Source: Zygnema cylindricum
Taxonomy: Eukaryota; Streptophyta; Zygnematophyceae; Zygnematales; Zygnemataceae
Reading direction: 5' to 3'
Length of the DNA stretch: 64,000 nt
Assembly (NCBI GenBank): GCA_037447655.1
Contig: JBBHKE010001155.1
Coordinates: 391,961 to 455,960, forward strand
Each line of letters begins with the position of its first letter. The first letter of the stretch is position 1. This document shows, piece by piece, positions 21,954 through 33,711 of the stretch. The notes below the pieces were generated by a model. The model saw only the letters and a list, made by a program, of their open reading frames with translations, was not told the origin of the DNA and did no database searches. Position numbers and translations under genes: made by a program.

Positions 21954-23374
21954 CACCTTATGAGAGATGGGTTGGGAGGAATCCAAATATCTCACACCTT
22001 AAAGTATTCGGTAGCCAAGTTTACAGTCTTGACACGGATAGGAAAAACTGGAAACTAGATGCTAAGGGAAAACCTGGATCATTTGTGGGATATGATGAGG
22101 ATGTTAAGGGATATAGAATCTATGACTTAGCAAAGAAAAATATCATTCTGGTCAAACTCTTAGTTGTCATGGATGAAGGGAAATCATTTGACCCCTTCAA
22201 ATATACAAAGAAGATAAGAATCAGATTTGAGTCTGAAAGTGAGGAGAACTCGGTCGTTTCCGAAAAGGACATGAGTGAAACCGTGATTGCAAATTCAGGG
22301 GAGATCCAAGATGCAAGAGACTCACCGGAAACCTCACATTCTCCTATGGACTTCGAAGAAGTGGGACAAGAACCGGCTTCCAAGGACAGGGGAGTCGATG
22401 AGACAGTGAGAAGAAATCCAAGACTTCCATCTGTTCTAGCTTCGGAGTTTGAGGGAGGAAGGAGGAGCAGCAAAAGGATACAGGAAAAACAAGCCGCGCA
22501 TAAGGTAACTAAGCTATCTCACCCAGATGAGCCTCAATCTTACTCAGAGGCAGTGAATAGTCTAGAGAAAGAAAGATGGATTAGAGCCATAAATGATGAG
22601 ATGGCTTCAATCATGGAAGCAAATACCTAGGAACTAGCGGATTGACCTCCACACATAAAACCTATTGGGTGTAAATGGGTATTTAAACTAAAACTGAACC
22701 CAGATAATATCGTTGAGAGATATAAGGCTCGATAGGTAGCGAAAGGGTTCACCCAAAAGGAGGGGATTGACTATGAGGAGACCTTTGCTCCAGTTTTTCC
22801 GTTCCCCTCAGTAAGGATTTTCCTCAGTCTGGCAGCAGCGGAAGACATGGAAATCCATCAGATGGACATTAAGATAGCTTTTCTTAATGGTGAGTTAGAG
22901 GAAGAAATTTTCATGAGGCAATCCGAGGGGTTCATGGAAGAAGGAGAAGAGAGCAAAGTTTGCAGGCTCATAAAATCCTTATATGGACTGAAGCAGGCTC
23001 CCCGACAGTGGAATAAGAAACTTGATGAGTTTCTCACCAATCTGGGATATATCCGTATCAGCTCTTACCATTCTATCTATATGTTTGAAGATGAGAATGG
23101 TGTCATTTTTATTACAATTTATGTGGACAATTTGCTTGTGTTAAGCAAGTCTTTGGAGAAGATCAATAGGCTAAAGAAAGATCTTAGGGGCAGATTTGAT
23201 ATGAAGGATTTAGGGGAGGCAAAATATATTTTGGGGATCCAAATGGAGAGAGATAGGTGGAAGAAGATCATTAGACTTATTCAGAAAGAAGCAATAGGAA
23301 ATATGCTTGAGAAATTCCAGATGGAAAATGCTAACAGTTGTACCACTCCCATAGACTTGAAAAAAAGTAAGTGA
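21950..23374 (+). pseudogene. Copia family-2 integrase C-terminus and reverse transcriptase
   Basis: It starts TPYERWVGRNPNISHLKVFG, the conserved C-terminal integrase box, then a variable linker with a Ser/Glu-rich part and FEGGRRSSKR. RT begins near 22560. A TAG at 22628 and another in KARLVAKG (about 22733) break it. Later blocks are intact: QMDIKIAFLNGELEEEIF, SLYGLKQAPRQWN. The catalytic box reads YVDN instead of YVDD, so this copy could not be active. Confidence 0.9.
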
Positions 23375-23393
23375 TGGGAGTATAGAAGGAGGT

Positions 23394-24122
23394 GTGATGA
23401 TCTTAGACGATCAGATGAGTCCAGAGGAGAGAGAGTTTATGAAATCTATCCCTTATAGACAGGTCGTAGGAAGTTTAATCTATTTTATGAATTGTACCAA
23501 GTCGAACATAGCGGCAGCAGTTGGAGTACTCAGTAGGAGTCTTAATGATCCTAAGAATAGAGATTGGGAGGCAGTCAAGAGAGTCATGAGATATCTGGTG
23601 GGAACTAGAGAGTTATGGTTGCATTTGGGAGGGTAGCACACTGACATCACTACTTGGAGTGACGCTAGTTATGGGAACGCACCTATGAGACGATGCACTT
23701 CTGGGTATGTGTTGTATGTTGGGGAAGGTGCTTGCTGTTGGAGCAGTAAGCAACAAAAGGTGGTTGCTCAATCCACTATGGAGGCTGAGTACATGGCCTC
23801 TTGTTCTGCTAGGAAAGAATTTATGTGGGTCAAGTCCTTGCTGGAAGAATTAGGGTATATGAAGGAGGGAGTGCATGAAGTCTTTTGTGATAATCAAGCG
23901 GCCATAGCAATTACAGCCAATCCAAAACACCATTTTAAGGCTAAACAAATGGACATAAGATTAAGTTTTGTAAGAGAAAAAGTGGAGAATAAAATAGTGA
24001 ATCTTGTATATAGATCTGTTGAGGAAATGGTGGCTGACATGATGACCAAACCTGTGCCCTCTCCAAAGTTAAAATATCGTAGGGAAAAATGTGGATTAAA
24101 AGAAAAGCTAAAATTAGACTAG
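23394..24122 (+). pseudogene. Copia family-2 RNase H
   Basis: YRQVVGSLIYFMNCT, then an in-frame stop at 23634, then RRCTSGYVLY, VVAQSTMEAEYMASCSA, FCDNQAAIAI and VADMMTKPVPSPKL. The pol frame ends at 24122 just before the polypurine tract. Confidence 0.9.
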
Positions 24123-24135
24123 AAAATAAAGGGAG
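24123..24135 (+). other. Polypurine tract of family-2 copia
   Basis: AAAATAAAGGGAG directly abuts the TG of the 3' LTR, the usual plus-strand priming site. Confidence 0.75.
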
Positions 24136-25149
24136 TGTTGAAATAAGTAGTTTTTGTATTTTCTAGGTCTAAGTTAATTAGCGGAAAACATATAAAGAAA
24201 ATGTAGGCAGCCTGCCTCCATCTCTTCTCTCTTACCCCCATACTTGTTGTAGTCACTGAAGGAGAGAGAGAGCGATGGAGCCATGGTTGTCTCAGCTCCA
24301 TAGGAAGGACTAAAGGGTTGACTTTAAGTCACTCTCAACAAAAGGTTGAGTCCGGCAGGACTCGAGCCCCCGACCGGCAGAGCGCGGCGTAGCCGTTAGC
24401 TCTAACCAGTCTGTGGTAGAAGTCCGTTAGGAGATATAGGGTTTCATTGAAATTTAAATTATTGTGTAATGCAGAAATCATTTAACTGAAACTCTTTACG
24501 ACACGCATAGATACAGTTTTACGAAATGCGAAGTACCGTACTAAATTGAAACGGATGGTGCGCATTTTTTATTACGGCTCAGATTTCATTTCGCGTCAAA
24601 TCTAACGGCGCACATCATCGCCGAAATCCCAGAATGGTCACTTTGGCATTTAGTGACGTGGCATGACCTGGCGCCACGTAGAGAGATGACATTCGGTCGC
24701 GGGAATTTTGAGGAACGTACGGACGAGTGGAAAATAGACACGCGTCCGCCTAATGGCCTTGTCGTACAAAGGCCGTACAGAAAGTACATCGGCAGTAGTA
24801 CTTTCTGGTACTACACAGTGTTTTGATTGGTTCGTACAGGCAGTAGATAGGGGTTGTGAGAGAGAACTAGGAAAAACTAGGACTTAGGAAAATTTAGGTA
24901 GATAGTCCTCTCCCTCTTTGAGAGTTTGTATAAATTGGCATCTTTGCCACCCTATAACTTATCGGCTGGTTGGTCGTTTTCAGTGATTCTTTTTGCTACG
25001 CACTCAAGAGAGTCCAAGCTGCACAAGAGTGCAGTCAAATCGTCAATTTGCCTTTTTGGGCACTAGTGGTTGTGGCTTGAAGTGGGTTAGTTAAATACTA
25101 TCTAGAGGCTTTCTGAATTCTGTAGTCCAATGGAGGACACAGAACTGCA
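24136..25149 (+). repeat. 3' LTR of the family-2 copia element
   Basis: Begins TGTTGAAATAAGTAG and ends GAGGACACAGAACTGCA. It keeps ACGTGGC (24656-24662), TATAAA (24929-24934) and, on the minus strand, a tRNA-like block at about 24355-24410. Confidence 0.88.
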
Positions 25150-25291
25150 TGTCTGGTTTGCTTAGGGCTTCATTGTGAAGCTGGTCTTTTGTGGGATTTC
25201 GTGAGAGCTTCCTCTTTGCATATTTGATTGTCATGACAACTGCCGGTGCTTCTTCATCTTCTTCAGTGGCACCAGTTACCTCAAATTAACA
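25150..25291 (+). repeat. Right part of the interrupted family-C LTR
   Basis: TCTGGTTTGCTTAGGG onward matches the end of the LTRs at 51353-51499 and 54684-54830. It contains the gag start ATGACAACTGCCGGTGC (25233) and ends CTCAAATTAACA. Together with 18506-18857 it is one LTR split by the family-2 element. Confidence 0.7.
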
Positions 25292-25729
25292 TGAGTAAGC
25301 CAATAATTACGATATGTCGCCTTAGATTGATATAATAATTTGACATATTTTTGGAAACATCGCATAAAGTGTATAATTAACACTTTACAATCGATTACGA
25401 TTTGCGGCCCTTGTCTTTTTGTAGGATTCGCGAAATGATTAGTGTTAGTACCATGTCATATTTGCGATGCTAATCATTGTGGTACGTACTTCCACGACAC
25501 CAAAAGTACAAAGAACAATAATGTTGGAAAAAAAACGTACAAAATTTTCATTTTTTTGGTTTTTTGTTTGACTGACCGTAACCGACTGTTTTTTTTTTCT
25601 TGGTGAGTCAAACGACCGTAGCCGTCCGACCCCCTAAATTTGGCAACCGAATCCGTTCCGCATCCGGCGCGGGCGGTCGGTTAACGGTCGGTCACGGTTT
25701 TAGTTGGCCGTTTGCGAACTCTGCCTACA
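25292..25729. other. Non-coding DNA between an LTR and a MITE
   Basis: No gene is seen. The 25590-25720 part is rich in CGGTCGG and ACCGTAGCCG words, unlike its AT-rich surroundings, and may be a separate repeat. Confidence 0.45.
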
Positions 25730-26394
25730 ATAGTTTGTTGTCTAGCGCGATGCAATTTGTCGTCTAGCCCATTTCGACCGATTTTCGCGTCCTTCCAGCA
25801 CATGTTCAATCTTCACATCAAATCACCTCGCGAGGTGATTTTAAATATAGTCCAATTAGGTGAGCGAATAAGCAGATGTCGTTGCATGTGTCAGAAAAAT
25901 TCAATTTTTGTGAGCCGAGTAACGAAAATAAAAACCCCACTGCACGCTTTCAACCTGTGAGTATTTTTTCCTGTGCGCTAATTTCCGTACATGGGCCGTC
26001 TCTCTCAAACACACGTGTCTTCACACATACAGCGTAGGAAAAACATTGGGCACCTGTCGGCAAGTGGGAAGACGAAAAACGAAACCGCTTTTTTGTGCGT
26101 AAGCGAAGGTATTTTAGGGTTTCGACACGTCGACTGCAAGGCGTACGGACATTACGAAGTCACAAAAGTTATACACCATGCGGAAAGACGCCTCAAATTG
26201 AAGCCGAGTAGAAGTTTCGCCTCATTTTGTGTACCACTTTATCTGTCACATTGTTTCGTACACGTCTACGTAAATCACCTTTTTAACTAACAAGCTATTT
26301 GCGTTTACATCCGAATGCTCTAAAAGTTGCAGGGAGAATCTTCGCTAAAAAACAAAGAAACAAGACTAAGTTTTTGTTACATGCGAAAGTACCC
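25730..26394 (-). mobile_element. PIF/Harbinger-like MITE, copy B (one end lost)
   Basis: It is an inverted copy of the element at 26567-27372. It ends ATGCGAAAGTACCC at 26394, and similarity stops near 25730, so the other terminus is missing. It contains the palindrome ATCACCTCGCGAGGTGAT (25822-25839). Confidence 0.75.
25820..25841. other. Perfect 22-bp palindrome in MITE copy B
   Basis: The centre is CACCTCGCGAGGTG, flanked by AAAT and ATTT. Equivalent sites lie at 13753-13777, 27114-27139 and 52903-52927. Confidence 0.9.
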
Positions 26395-26566
26395 TGAGCC
26401 TTGCGTTTTTGGGGCTCTGTGAACCTGCGAGGTCGGTTTTGCGCATTGTGAGAGATCCACGTCGCCCCCTATCATCATTTCATTTTACGACGCGCCGCCG
26501 AGGAAACATATAAGATACCTAGACTGTACTTAAAGGTTAGAAAGTACAATACGTTTCGGATTGTAA

Positions 26567-27372
26567 GGGTACTTTCGCATGTAATCGAAACTTTGTCTTA
26601 CTACTTTGTTTTTTAGCGAAGATTATCCGTACAACTTCCAAAGCATTTGGATAAAAACGCAAATAACGTGTTACTTAAAAAAGGGACTTACGTAGACGTG
26701 TACGAAACAATTTGACAGATGAAGTGGTACACAAAATTAGGCGAAACTTCCACTCGGCTTCAATTTGAGGCGTCTCTCCGCACGCTATACAATTTTTGTG
26801 ACTTCGTAATGTCCGTACGCCATATTATCGACGCGTCGAAACCCTAAATTACCTTTCGCTGTCGCACAGAAATGCGGTTTCGTTTTTTGTCTTCCCACTT
26901 GCCGACAGGTGCCCAATGATTTTACTCCGCCGTATGTGTGAAGACATGTGTTTGAGAGAGACGCTGCACGGAAATCAGCGCACGGAAAACAGTACGTGCA
27001 GGCTTGAAACATGCAGTGTGATTTTTTTTTGGTACTCCGCGCACAAAAAATGTAAACAAAATCTGACACGTGCGACAGCGTCTGCCTATTCGTTTAACTG
27101 ATTGGACTTTATTTCAAATCACCTCGCGAGGTGATTTGATGTAAAGTTTGAACATGTGCTGAAAGGACGCGAGTGTGGGTCGAAATACGCTAAACAACAA
27201 ATTTCATTGCGCTAAACGACAAACTACTGGAAGTATAAAGTTTAAAGATAACGCAACTTGTACGGTGGTAGTTTCTATTTTTTGGTACGGTTGCGGATTT
27301 TCCCGTTTTTTTCTAAGTTATGGAGGAAAAGGACAGAAAGTAACTGTAAATTTATCATATGCAAAAGTACCC
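26567..27372 (+). mobile_element. PIF/Harbinger-like MITE, copy A, TSD TAA
   Basis: The element is 806 bp. The left end GGGTACTTTCGCATGTAA and the right end ATATGCAAAAGTACCC are inverted repeats, with TAA on both sides (26564-26566 and 27373-27375). There is no coding capacity. Confidence 0.85.
27114..27139. other. Perfect 26-bp palindrome in MITE copy A
   Basis: Same core as at 25820, extended by TC and GA on the outside. Confidence 0.9.
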
Positions 27373-27375
27373 TAA

Positions 27376-29303
27376 TAACGATGGGCTGTGTACTGAACTC
27401 TAGTCGAAAATTCTTGTTTGGCACCATTAGGTAGAAAGTGCGGTTTAGTGCGTCGGAAATATATGCACTCAAGTTCCTAAAATACTAAAATAGGTTATTA
27501 CTTATTAGGACAAAGAGCCCAAATCCACGCATTTTCAAATTGCAAAAGTCAAAATTTTAGATTCAGAATTGAAAATCTAATTGGCTGGAAGCTATTCAGT
27601 ACCGATAAACTTTGTCTGATTCCAAATGTCGCTGCAAAATATTTCGAGAACGCAATCTCCACCGGATCAATGTCCAGACGCGTCAATTTAGCAACGACAA
27701 GCTTTTAGGATGAGGTTGAGCGGCCTAACAAACAAAAAGTTATGTCTTCACATGTTTTCTTTACCTTTGTTTTCTTTGGCTATTTTTTAGCATTAAGCGT
27801 TTATTTCCCTTTTTTGAACCCTTTTGTACCTTGATAGATTTTCCATCGTTCTTTTTGAAACAAAGAAAAATTCCAATTTCTAACAAACAAAAAGTTATTT
27901 AAAAAAAGCCAAAATTCGAGCTATAAGAAAGGTACAGTACCATGATAGCATAGGGAAGCGATGACGTCGGATAATTTTGAACTGTTTAAACGTCACCTGT
28001 TGCAACGAGCGTCCGAACTTTTACCAAGCATGTGACCGATTACGGGACACGGCGACCGCTTACATGGATGTATCGGGATGGCAAATAGGTGTCAATGACG
28101 TGCTCAGTTTTGTTTCCCTCTGGTAATTAATCTACAAAAAAATCCGTATTGTATGAAAACTGCTCGAACTTAAACTCAAAATCTCCGAACTTCATAGTTG
28201 TTCAAATCGCGCGATTTTTTCCTTTTTTCCGATTAAAACGTATAATTCGTGACTTTTGAATAAATCGGAAAAAAACGCGATGTACTTTCTGTCCGGTAAA
28301 CTGAACGGATAATTTACAGAAACTGTACGGTATGTACAGTAAATGTACGGTTTTGTACCAAAAAAGTACGGAATTTGACTAAAAGATACGTTGCACTTCG
28401 TCGTACTTTCTGTCCGGTAAACTGAACAGAAATTTAACGGGAAACGTACGGAATTGTAATTAAATTGTACGGACTATGACGAAAAGAGACGGGAACTGTA
28501 CGGACAATGTACAAACTGCGTTATATGTAAAACTCAATTTCTCTTACATGTACGGAATTGTACGGAAGAAAATTCATTAACGATTTTAACGATTTTTTCA
28601 AAAGGTTCAATGCGTTTGTTACGTATAATTCGTCGCGATTAAATCGTTCGCACGAAACGCCGTGAACAACTATGGTAGAATTCCACATAGATGTCCCGTG
28701 CGCATATTACGCACGGTATAAACTAACGAATAATACGTACGGTACGCATCAAACGATGTTGAAAAGTTAATAAAATGCGTACCTTGCTTTGTAACCGTAC
28801 ATTATTTCTACACATACTTACAGTGTCCGTCTATGTTCGTACATTTTAGGGTTATTTTAGGGGACTTTTTAGGGTTTCCAAGACACGTTACACCGCCAAT
28901 CGTTATTAGCGTGTAAGTTTTTTTAGCGTATAAAAATAATTACCGTGGTGTACGCTATTTAAGAATTTGAAAATTTTGGAAAAAATCATACATTCTAATT
29001 GTTTGGTAATGGTAATTTGGATCTTTGAAAAAAAAAATGTCGGTCGCAAACATGCTTACACTAATATAGGTCTCCGTACAAAATCTGACAAATCGTACAC
29101 AAATTTTACATTCACACGGTCGAAACGCGGCTGTCGGACGAATATGTGCGAGCGGGATTTTTTACGACCTGGCTTTTTTTCCTTTTTAGAACGCACATTC
29201 TCATGCGTCCGCGGTTACTAAAAATAATTTATTGTACTTTTTAACTTAAAAAGGTACATTTATGTACGGTCTGACACTGACCGTACACCACTCTATTTAA
29301 GAG
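27376..29303. other. Non-coding DNA, partly GTACGG-rich
   Basis: No gene is recognised. A segment starting CGTACTTTCTGTCCGGTAAA lies near 28400 and its near copy lies near 28280. The 28800-29300 part is related to 3300-4200, including TTTATGTACGGTCTGACA and GACCGTACACCA, and ends in a gap. Confidence 0.5.
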
Positions 29304-29313
29304 NNNNNNNNNN
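29304..29313. other. Assembly gap (10 N)
   Basis: Ten consecutive Ns. Confidence 1.
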
Positions 29314-30903
29314 TAATTCAGCATCCGGCGAGTTTCAGGTCTATATCTCAGTTTGAACACTGGTGTTATTAGCTTTCGGTTGTTGTTTGGGATTAAGGTG
29401 AACCTTTTGGGAATAAGTTTTCGGTTTGGGATTAAGATCTGCCGGTTTTGAGGTTTAGACGTCGGTTCTTTATCTTACTATAGCGGGATTCCTGATCTTA
29501 TTTTTTCTAATTTAGGATCTAGACGACGTAGGGATTAAGACCTCGGGTTTAGGGCTTAAGACGTCGGTTTGGGATTAAGACCTCTAATTGGTATTTAAAC
29601 TACGTTTTAAATCCAAATTGTGGTTTCGGTTCTTTATATCACCGTCGTCTTATTCTCTGTTTCTAACTTTCCTTCTTTTTCGCCTTTTCTTGTCTGAAAA
29701 AAATAAATAAAAAATCTATTAAAAACATAAATTTTATTTATATAAAAAAAAAATCATTTTGTTTTTGTTTTCCGCTTTTTCTTCCTTTCAATCTTTGTCT
29801 CTTATTCTGCTGCCACTATATTTCTTGGCTTTGGTGTTAAACCTAAATTTTGCATCAAATTTATGGTTAATCTCCAGAATTAGGGTTTGGCTGCAGAATT
29901 CGGGATTTGGGCTCCAGAATTAGGGATGCAGCAGATCTAGGATTTAATCTTTTTTATTCTAGTCCTTAGGGCGATATCATTCTATTTCTTGGCTGCAGAT
30001 TTGGAGTTTTGGCCGTCTAGAATTAGGGTTTGGCTTTTGAATAAGGGTTTTCCAAGTGGAATTAGGGTTTGTTGTTGGCTTTCGATTATTGTGGTCACAA
30101 GTTTGACTCTATATCTGGACTTTGAGCGGCCTACGACTTAATTCTAACACACTTTTCCTATCTATCGCATTTGTGTGTCTTATTGGTTGCTTTTCTTCCA
30201 CACGAACTCTTTATTTTTTTCCTTCCATTGTTTCCCTAAAATTCCACGGCGTACATCTTCACGGTACGGACGGGTCTCGCGGAGGGTTTTTTTGGAGAAT
30301 TTTGCTCGGAGCGAACTTCATGGAACGAATTTTATCCCAGAGAGCTATGATAAACCCGACTTGCTTCGAACAAGTTTGGTTCACCCTTAGTGCTCACCAG
30401 AGTACTAAAGGTGTTTGTAAGTAGTTGATGCCTTGCGATGTGAAGCGTTTTGATTTAGAGTGGACACTCGTGTAGTGGATCGGTGTGGAGGGGTTCCATT
30501 GTGAACCTTCTTATTGAGAATTTGCATTTTCCGCCTTTCCCTACATGCCATCTGGCCCTAAGTGGCCTTCGATTTTCGTGTGACTATTTGGAGTGGGATT
30601 CCTTGCTAGATCTTGCCGTGGGTGGCACTCTGTAGACCTTTTCCCGGTTGTGTTGTTGTAGATCTGCACCCAAGGGCGCCTGGATAGCAATTTTTTTGTT
30701 TTTATAGATCTGGCCCTTTGGCCTTGCCAACTGTTTGCAGGGTAGAGGTTTTGGTAAACCGACTTTTTCCTAAACATAACCATCAATCCTTGATAGTGAC
30801 TGAGTGTGTTGATTGGACGAGTGGATTGGTCTGACACGTGTTGCATCTCGATTAGGTCGTGCAAAACATTTTATTTTCGTAGTTAGGGTTTCTCTTTTGG
30901 TTC
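29314..30903 (+). other. Presumed 5' LTR/leader region of the Ty3/gypsy element
   Basis: The stretch lies directly upstream of the gypsy gag ATG. It is repetitive, with GGGATTAAGACCTC, GAATTAGGGTTTGG and similar words. I could not match it to the DNA after the integrase (39640-39824), which is cut short, so LTR limits and the primer-binding site are not established. Confidence 0.35.
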
Positions 30904-33460
30904 ATGCCCTCGGATTGGGATAACCTTCCTTTTGAATCCGGTTCCACCCGAGGTGGTACACTTTATCGTCCTCCGCAGTTAGATTCTTCGGATCTTCCGG
31001 AATAGTTGACCACATCCGATCTGGTTGCGGATCGCAGATCGCCGTCAACGCAGTCTGGTCTGACATCTACGTCATCATTGTCCTCAATTTCATCTAGGTC
31101 ATACTTACAGGGGACCGAAGAAGACTTTAAAGAGGAAACCTTTGTTGAAATAAGTAGTTTTTAGTATATTTTCTAGGTCTAAATTTATTTGAAAAGAAAA
31201 TGTAGGCAGCCTGCCTCTATCTCTTCTCTCTCTCTCGCCCCCATACTTGTTGTAGTCACTGAAGGAGAGAGAGAGAGAGCAATGGAGCCATGGCTGGCTC
31301 AACTCCATAGGAAGGACTAAAGAGTGGCTTAAGCCACTCTCAACAAAAGGTTGAGTCCGGCAGGACTCGAACCCCCGACAGGCAGAGTGCGGCGTAGCCG
31401 TTAGCTCTAACCAGTCTATCGTAGAAGTCCGATAAGAGATATAGGGTTTCATTACTATTTAAACTTTTGCAATGTACTAGATTCATTTAACTGAAACCCT
31501 TAACGCCACACATAGATACAGTTCTACAAAATACGAAGTACTATACTTGTTTGAAATGGATATCGCGCATTTTGTTTCGACAGTGAAACAAATATCGCGC
31601 AAGTATTTATTACGGCCAAGATTGAATTTCGCGTCAAATCTAACGGCGCACGTCATCGCCGAAATCCCGGAATGGTCATTTTGGCATTTAGTGATGTGGC
31701 ATGACCTGGCGCCACGTGGGAAGACATCATTCGGTCGCGGGAATTCCGAGGAGCGTACGGACGAGTGGAAAGTGGACACACGTCCACTTAATGGCCTTGT
31801 CGTACAGAGGCCGTACAGAAAGTACATCGGCAGTAGTACTTCCTAGTACTATACAGTTTTGTGATTGGTTCGTACAGGCAGTAGATAGGAGCTGTGAGAG
31901 GGAATTAGGAAAAACTAGGACTTAGGAAAATTTAGGTAGATAGTCCTCTCTCTCTGAGAGTTTGTATAAATTGGCATCTTTGCCACCCTATAACTTATCG
32001 GCTGGTTCGCCGTTTTCAGTGATTCTTTTTGCTATGGACTCAGGGGAGTCCAAGCTACATAGGAGTGCAGTCACATTGTCAGTTTGACTTTTTGGGCATA
32101 AGTGGTCGTGGCTGAAAGTGGGTTAGTTAAATACTATCTAGAGGCTTCTTGTATTCTGTAGTCCAATGGAGGACACAGAATTGCAACCTTTCCACCTTCT
32201 CACACTCAGAGGTTCCCTACCAGCCCAGCTTTGGCACAACCAGCGCATCCTCTATTTTACGACATGCCTTCCTTTTCAGAAGGATTAATGGGTAAGATAC
32301 AATTTTGCTTTTCCGAATTAAAGGACACCATGTCCTTATCAAATTTCCGGATGTTATACAACACGGAAATGAGGGACCTAGCCTTTAGATATCAAGATAG
32401 GTTTTACCTCCGTGTCGCCTTTTCCTTTCTCGATCGATACCTCCGTAGTATGGCCCTCACTCTTTACACTCACAAGTACGAGGATGTTACGTGGCCTCCT
32501 TTGCGGGGTTACCAAAAGTCCTAGGCGAGGTGGATATCCGATATCACGCTGCGAGACTGGTTGTATTAGATGTTAACGGGGACGAGTTGTATCCCAGCTA
32601 TCCCTCAGGTTCCTTGTTAGTATGCAGTGGCTGCTCGAGCGGCAGTCCCAGCAAGAGCGGGGGGAACCATTCCTTTACGTGACCCTCTCTCAGTCATGTT
32701 TGACATCCTTCAAAAGGAGTACAGGATGCAAAATCCGGATTAGATCAGAGAGTTGATGAACTTCAAGCGTAGGCCAGGTGAAACTGCTCTTGCCTTGCAA
32801 GCTCGGATGGAAACTCTGCGAGAGGCTTTAACGGACCTCATGTCCGATACGAAGGCTGTCTAGAAATTTGTGGGACATCCAAGTCCATCAAAGAGGTTTA
32901 TCCAAAACCACCTCAGCCAGATGTATGAACTGAAATTCACCTTTGAGCAAGCGGCTCAATATGCGGTAGAGTATGAGATGCAGACATCGTGGTGGGACGC
33001 CCATGAGCGGTTCAAACCTGCTCACAGGGAACCGGCCAATCCATCTCCTCCTCCACCAAAAATCCTATGGCCCCCTAATAAGCCTCAGAAGACGCTAGCC
33101 ATTGGAACTCCAACACCCGTTAGTCCCGGAAACCGAATGTGTTTTTGATTTGGAAAGACCGGGCACGATGCCTGCATGTGTCTTGATAAGGTGGCCACTT
33201 GCACTCATTGCCACCAAAAGGGACATTGTGTCCATCGGTGCCAAATCAAAGACCCTAATTTCACTTATCAAAATCAGATAAAGAACGGCGGAATTCTTGC
33301 CCGTTTCGCGAATCCAGACACTCCGCCTAAGGAGACCGAAAAGGAGGAAGCTCCTCCTAAGATCTTTCATAGAGAGAGAGGGAAGGCCGAGATTCAAGCT
33401 ACGATGGCGGCCATGATGAAAGAGCAATTTGCAACTTTCATGGCGGAAATGAAACCCTAA
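30904..33460 (+). pseudogene. Ty3/gypsy gag, split by a solo LTR
   Basis: The first part starts MPSDWDNLPFESGSTRGG at 30904 and runs, with one TAG, to 31142. After the solo LTR (31143-32185) the frame continues in register (PPSHTQRFPTSPALAQPA). A capsid-like middle follows with stops, including FEQAAQYAVEYE near 32940. The C-terminal zinc region lies around 33145-33245, with CTHCHQKGHCVHRC as a complete CX2CX4HX4C knuckle, and a partial knuckle before it (FGKTGHDACMC after a TGA). Confidence 0.8.
31143..32185 (+). mobile_element. Solo LTR of copia family 2, TSD ACCTT
   Basis: TGTTGAAATAAG...GACACAGAATTGCA, 1,043 bp, flanked by perfect ACCTT duplications (31138-31142 and 32186-32190). It interrupts the gypsy gag, and removing it with one TSD restores the frame. 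This copy fixes both ends of the family-2 LTR and shows that the gag ATG (32166) is inside it. Confidence 0.95.
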
Positions 33461-33711
33461 TTTACTGGGATGGCTAGGACCGTTGTGCACATGTCGTTGT
33501 TGGCTGGGCAAACCCTTCGGGATTCCACCGTCTAACAACGTGTGGCCATATTTGAAAAGGGCTCAGCAGAGCATAACCGAGTGGGCAAATTACAAAATTC
33601 TCGTGTCTCACTCTCATTTGCAAAAGAGCCTCTGCCTTCCCTATAGGACACCGCTCATACCATCGCGGCAGAGGCACTAACCATTTTAGATAGCACTATT
33701 CATGAGGCTCA

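Larger units (their letters stand above)
18858..25149 (+). mobile_element. Ty1/copia retrotransposon, family 2, near full length (decayed)
   Basis: The element is about 6.3 kb, with 5' LTR 18858-19802, internal gag-pol in copia order (gag, protease, integrase, RT, RNase H) and 3' LTR 24136-25149. The two LTRs have clearly diverged and the coding region has several stops and frameshifts, so it is old. It sits inside a family-C LTR, whose two parts are 18506-18857 and 25150-25291. No clean 5-bp target duplication is left because the first bases of the 5' LTR are mutated (CGTTAAAT instead of TGTTGAAAT). Confidence 0.9.

Noticed and set aside
26785-27069. Open frames in both MITE arms with partly similar products
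   Set aside because: They lie inside a non-autonomous element, arise from the inverted repeat and lack any transposase motif.
25820-27139. Spaced palindromes considered as a CRISPR array
   Set aside because: Only two copies here, 1.3 kb apart, in eukaryotic transposon DNA. They belong to the MITE family.
29880-30090. Repeated TTAGGGTTTGG words suggesting telomere repeats
   Set aside because: The units are irregular and embedded in GAATTAGGG contexts, not tandem TTTAGGG arrays.
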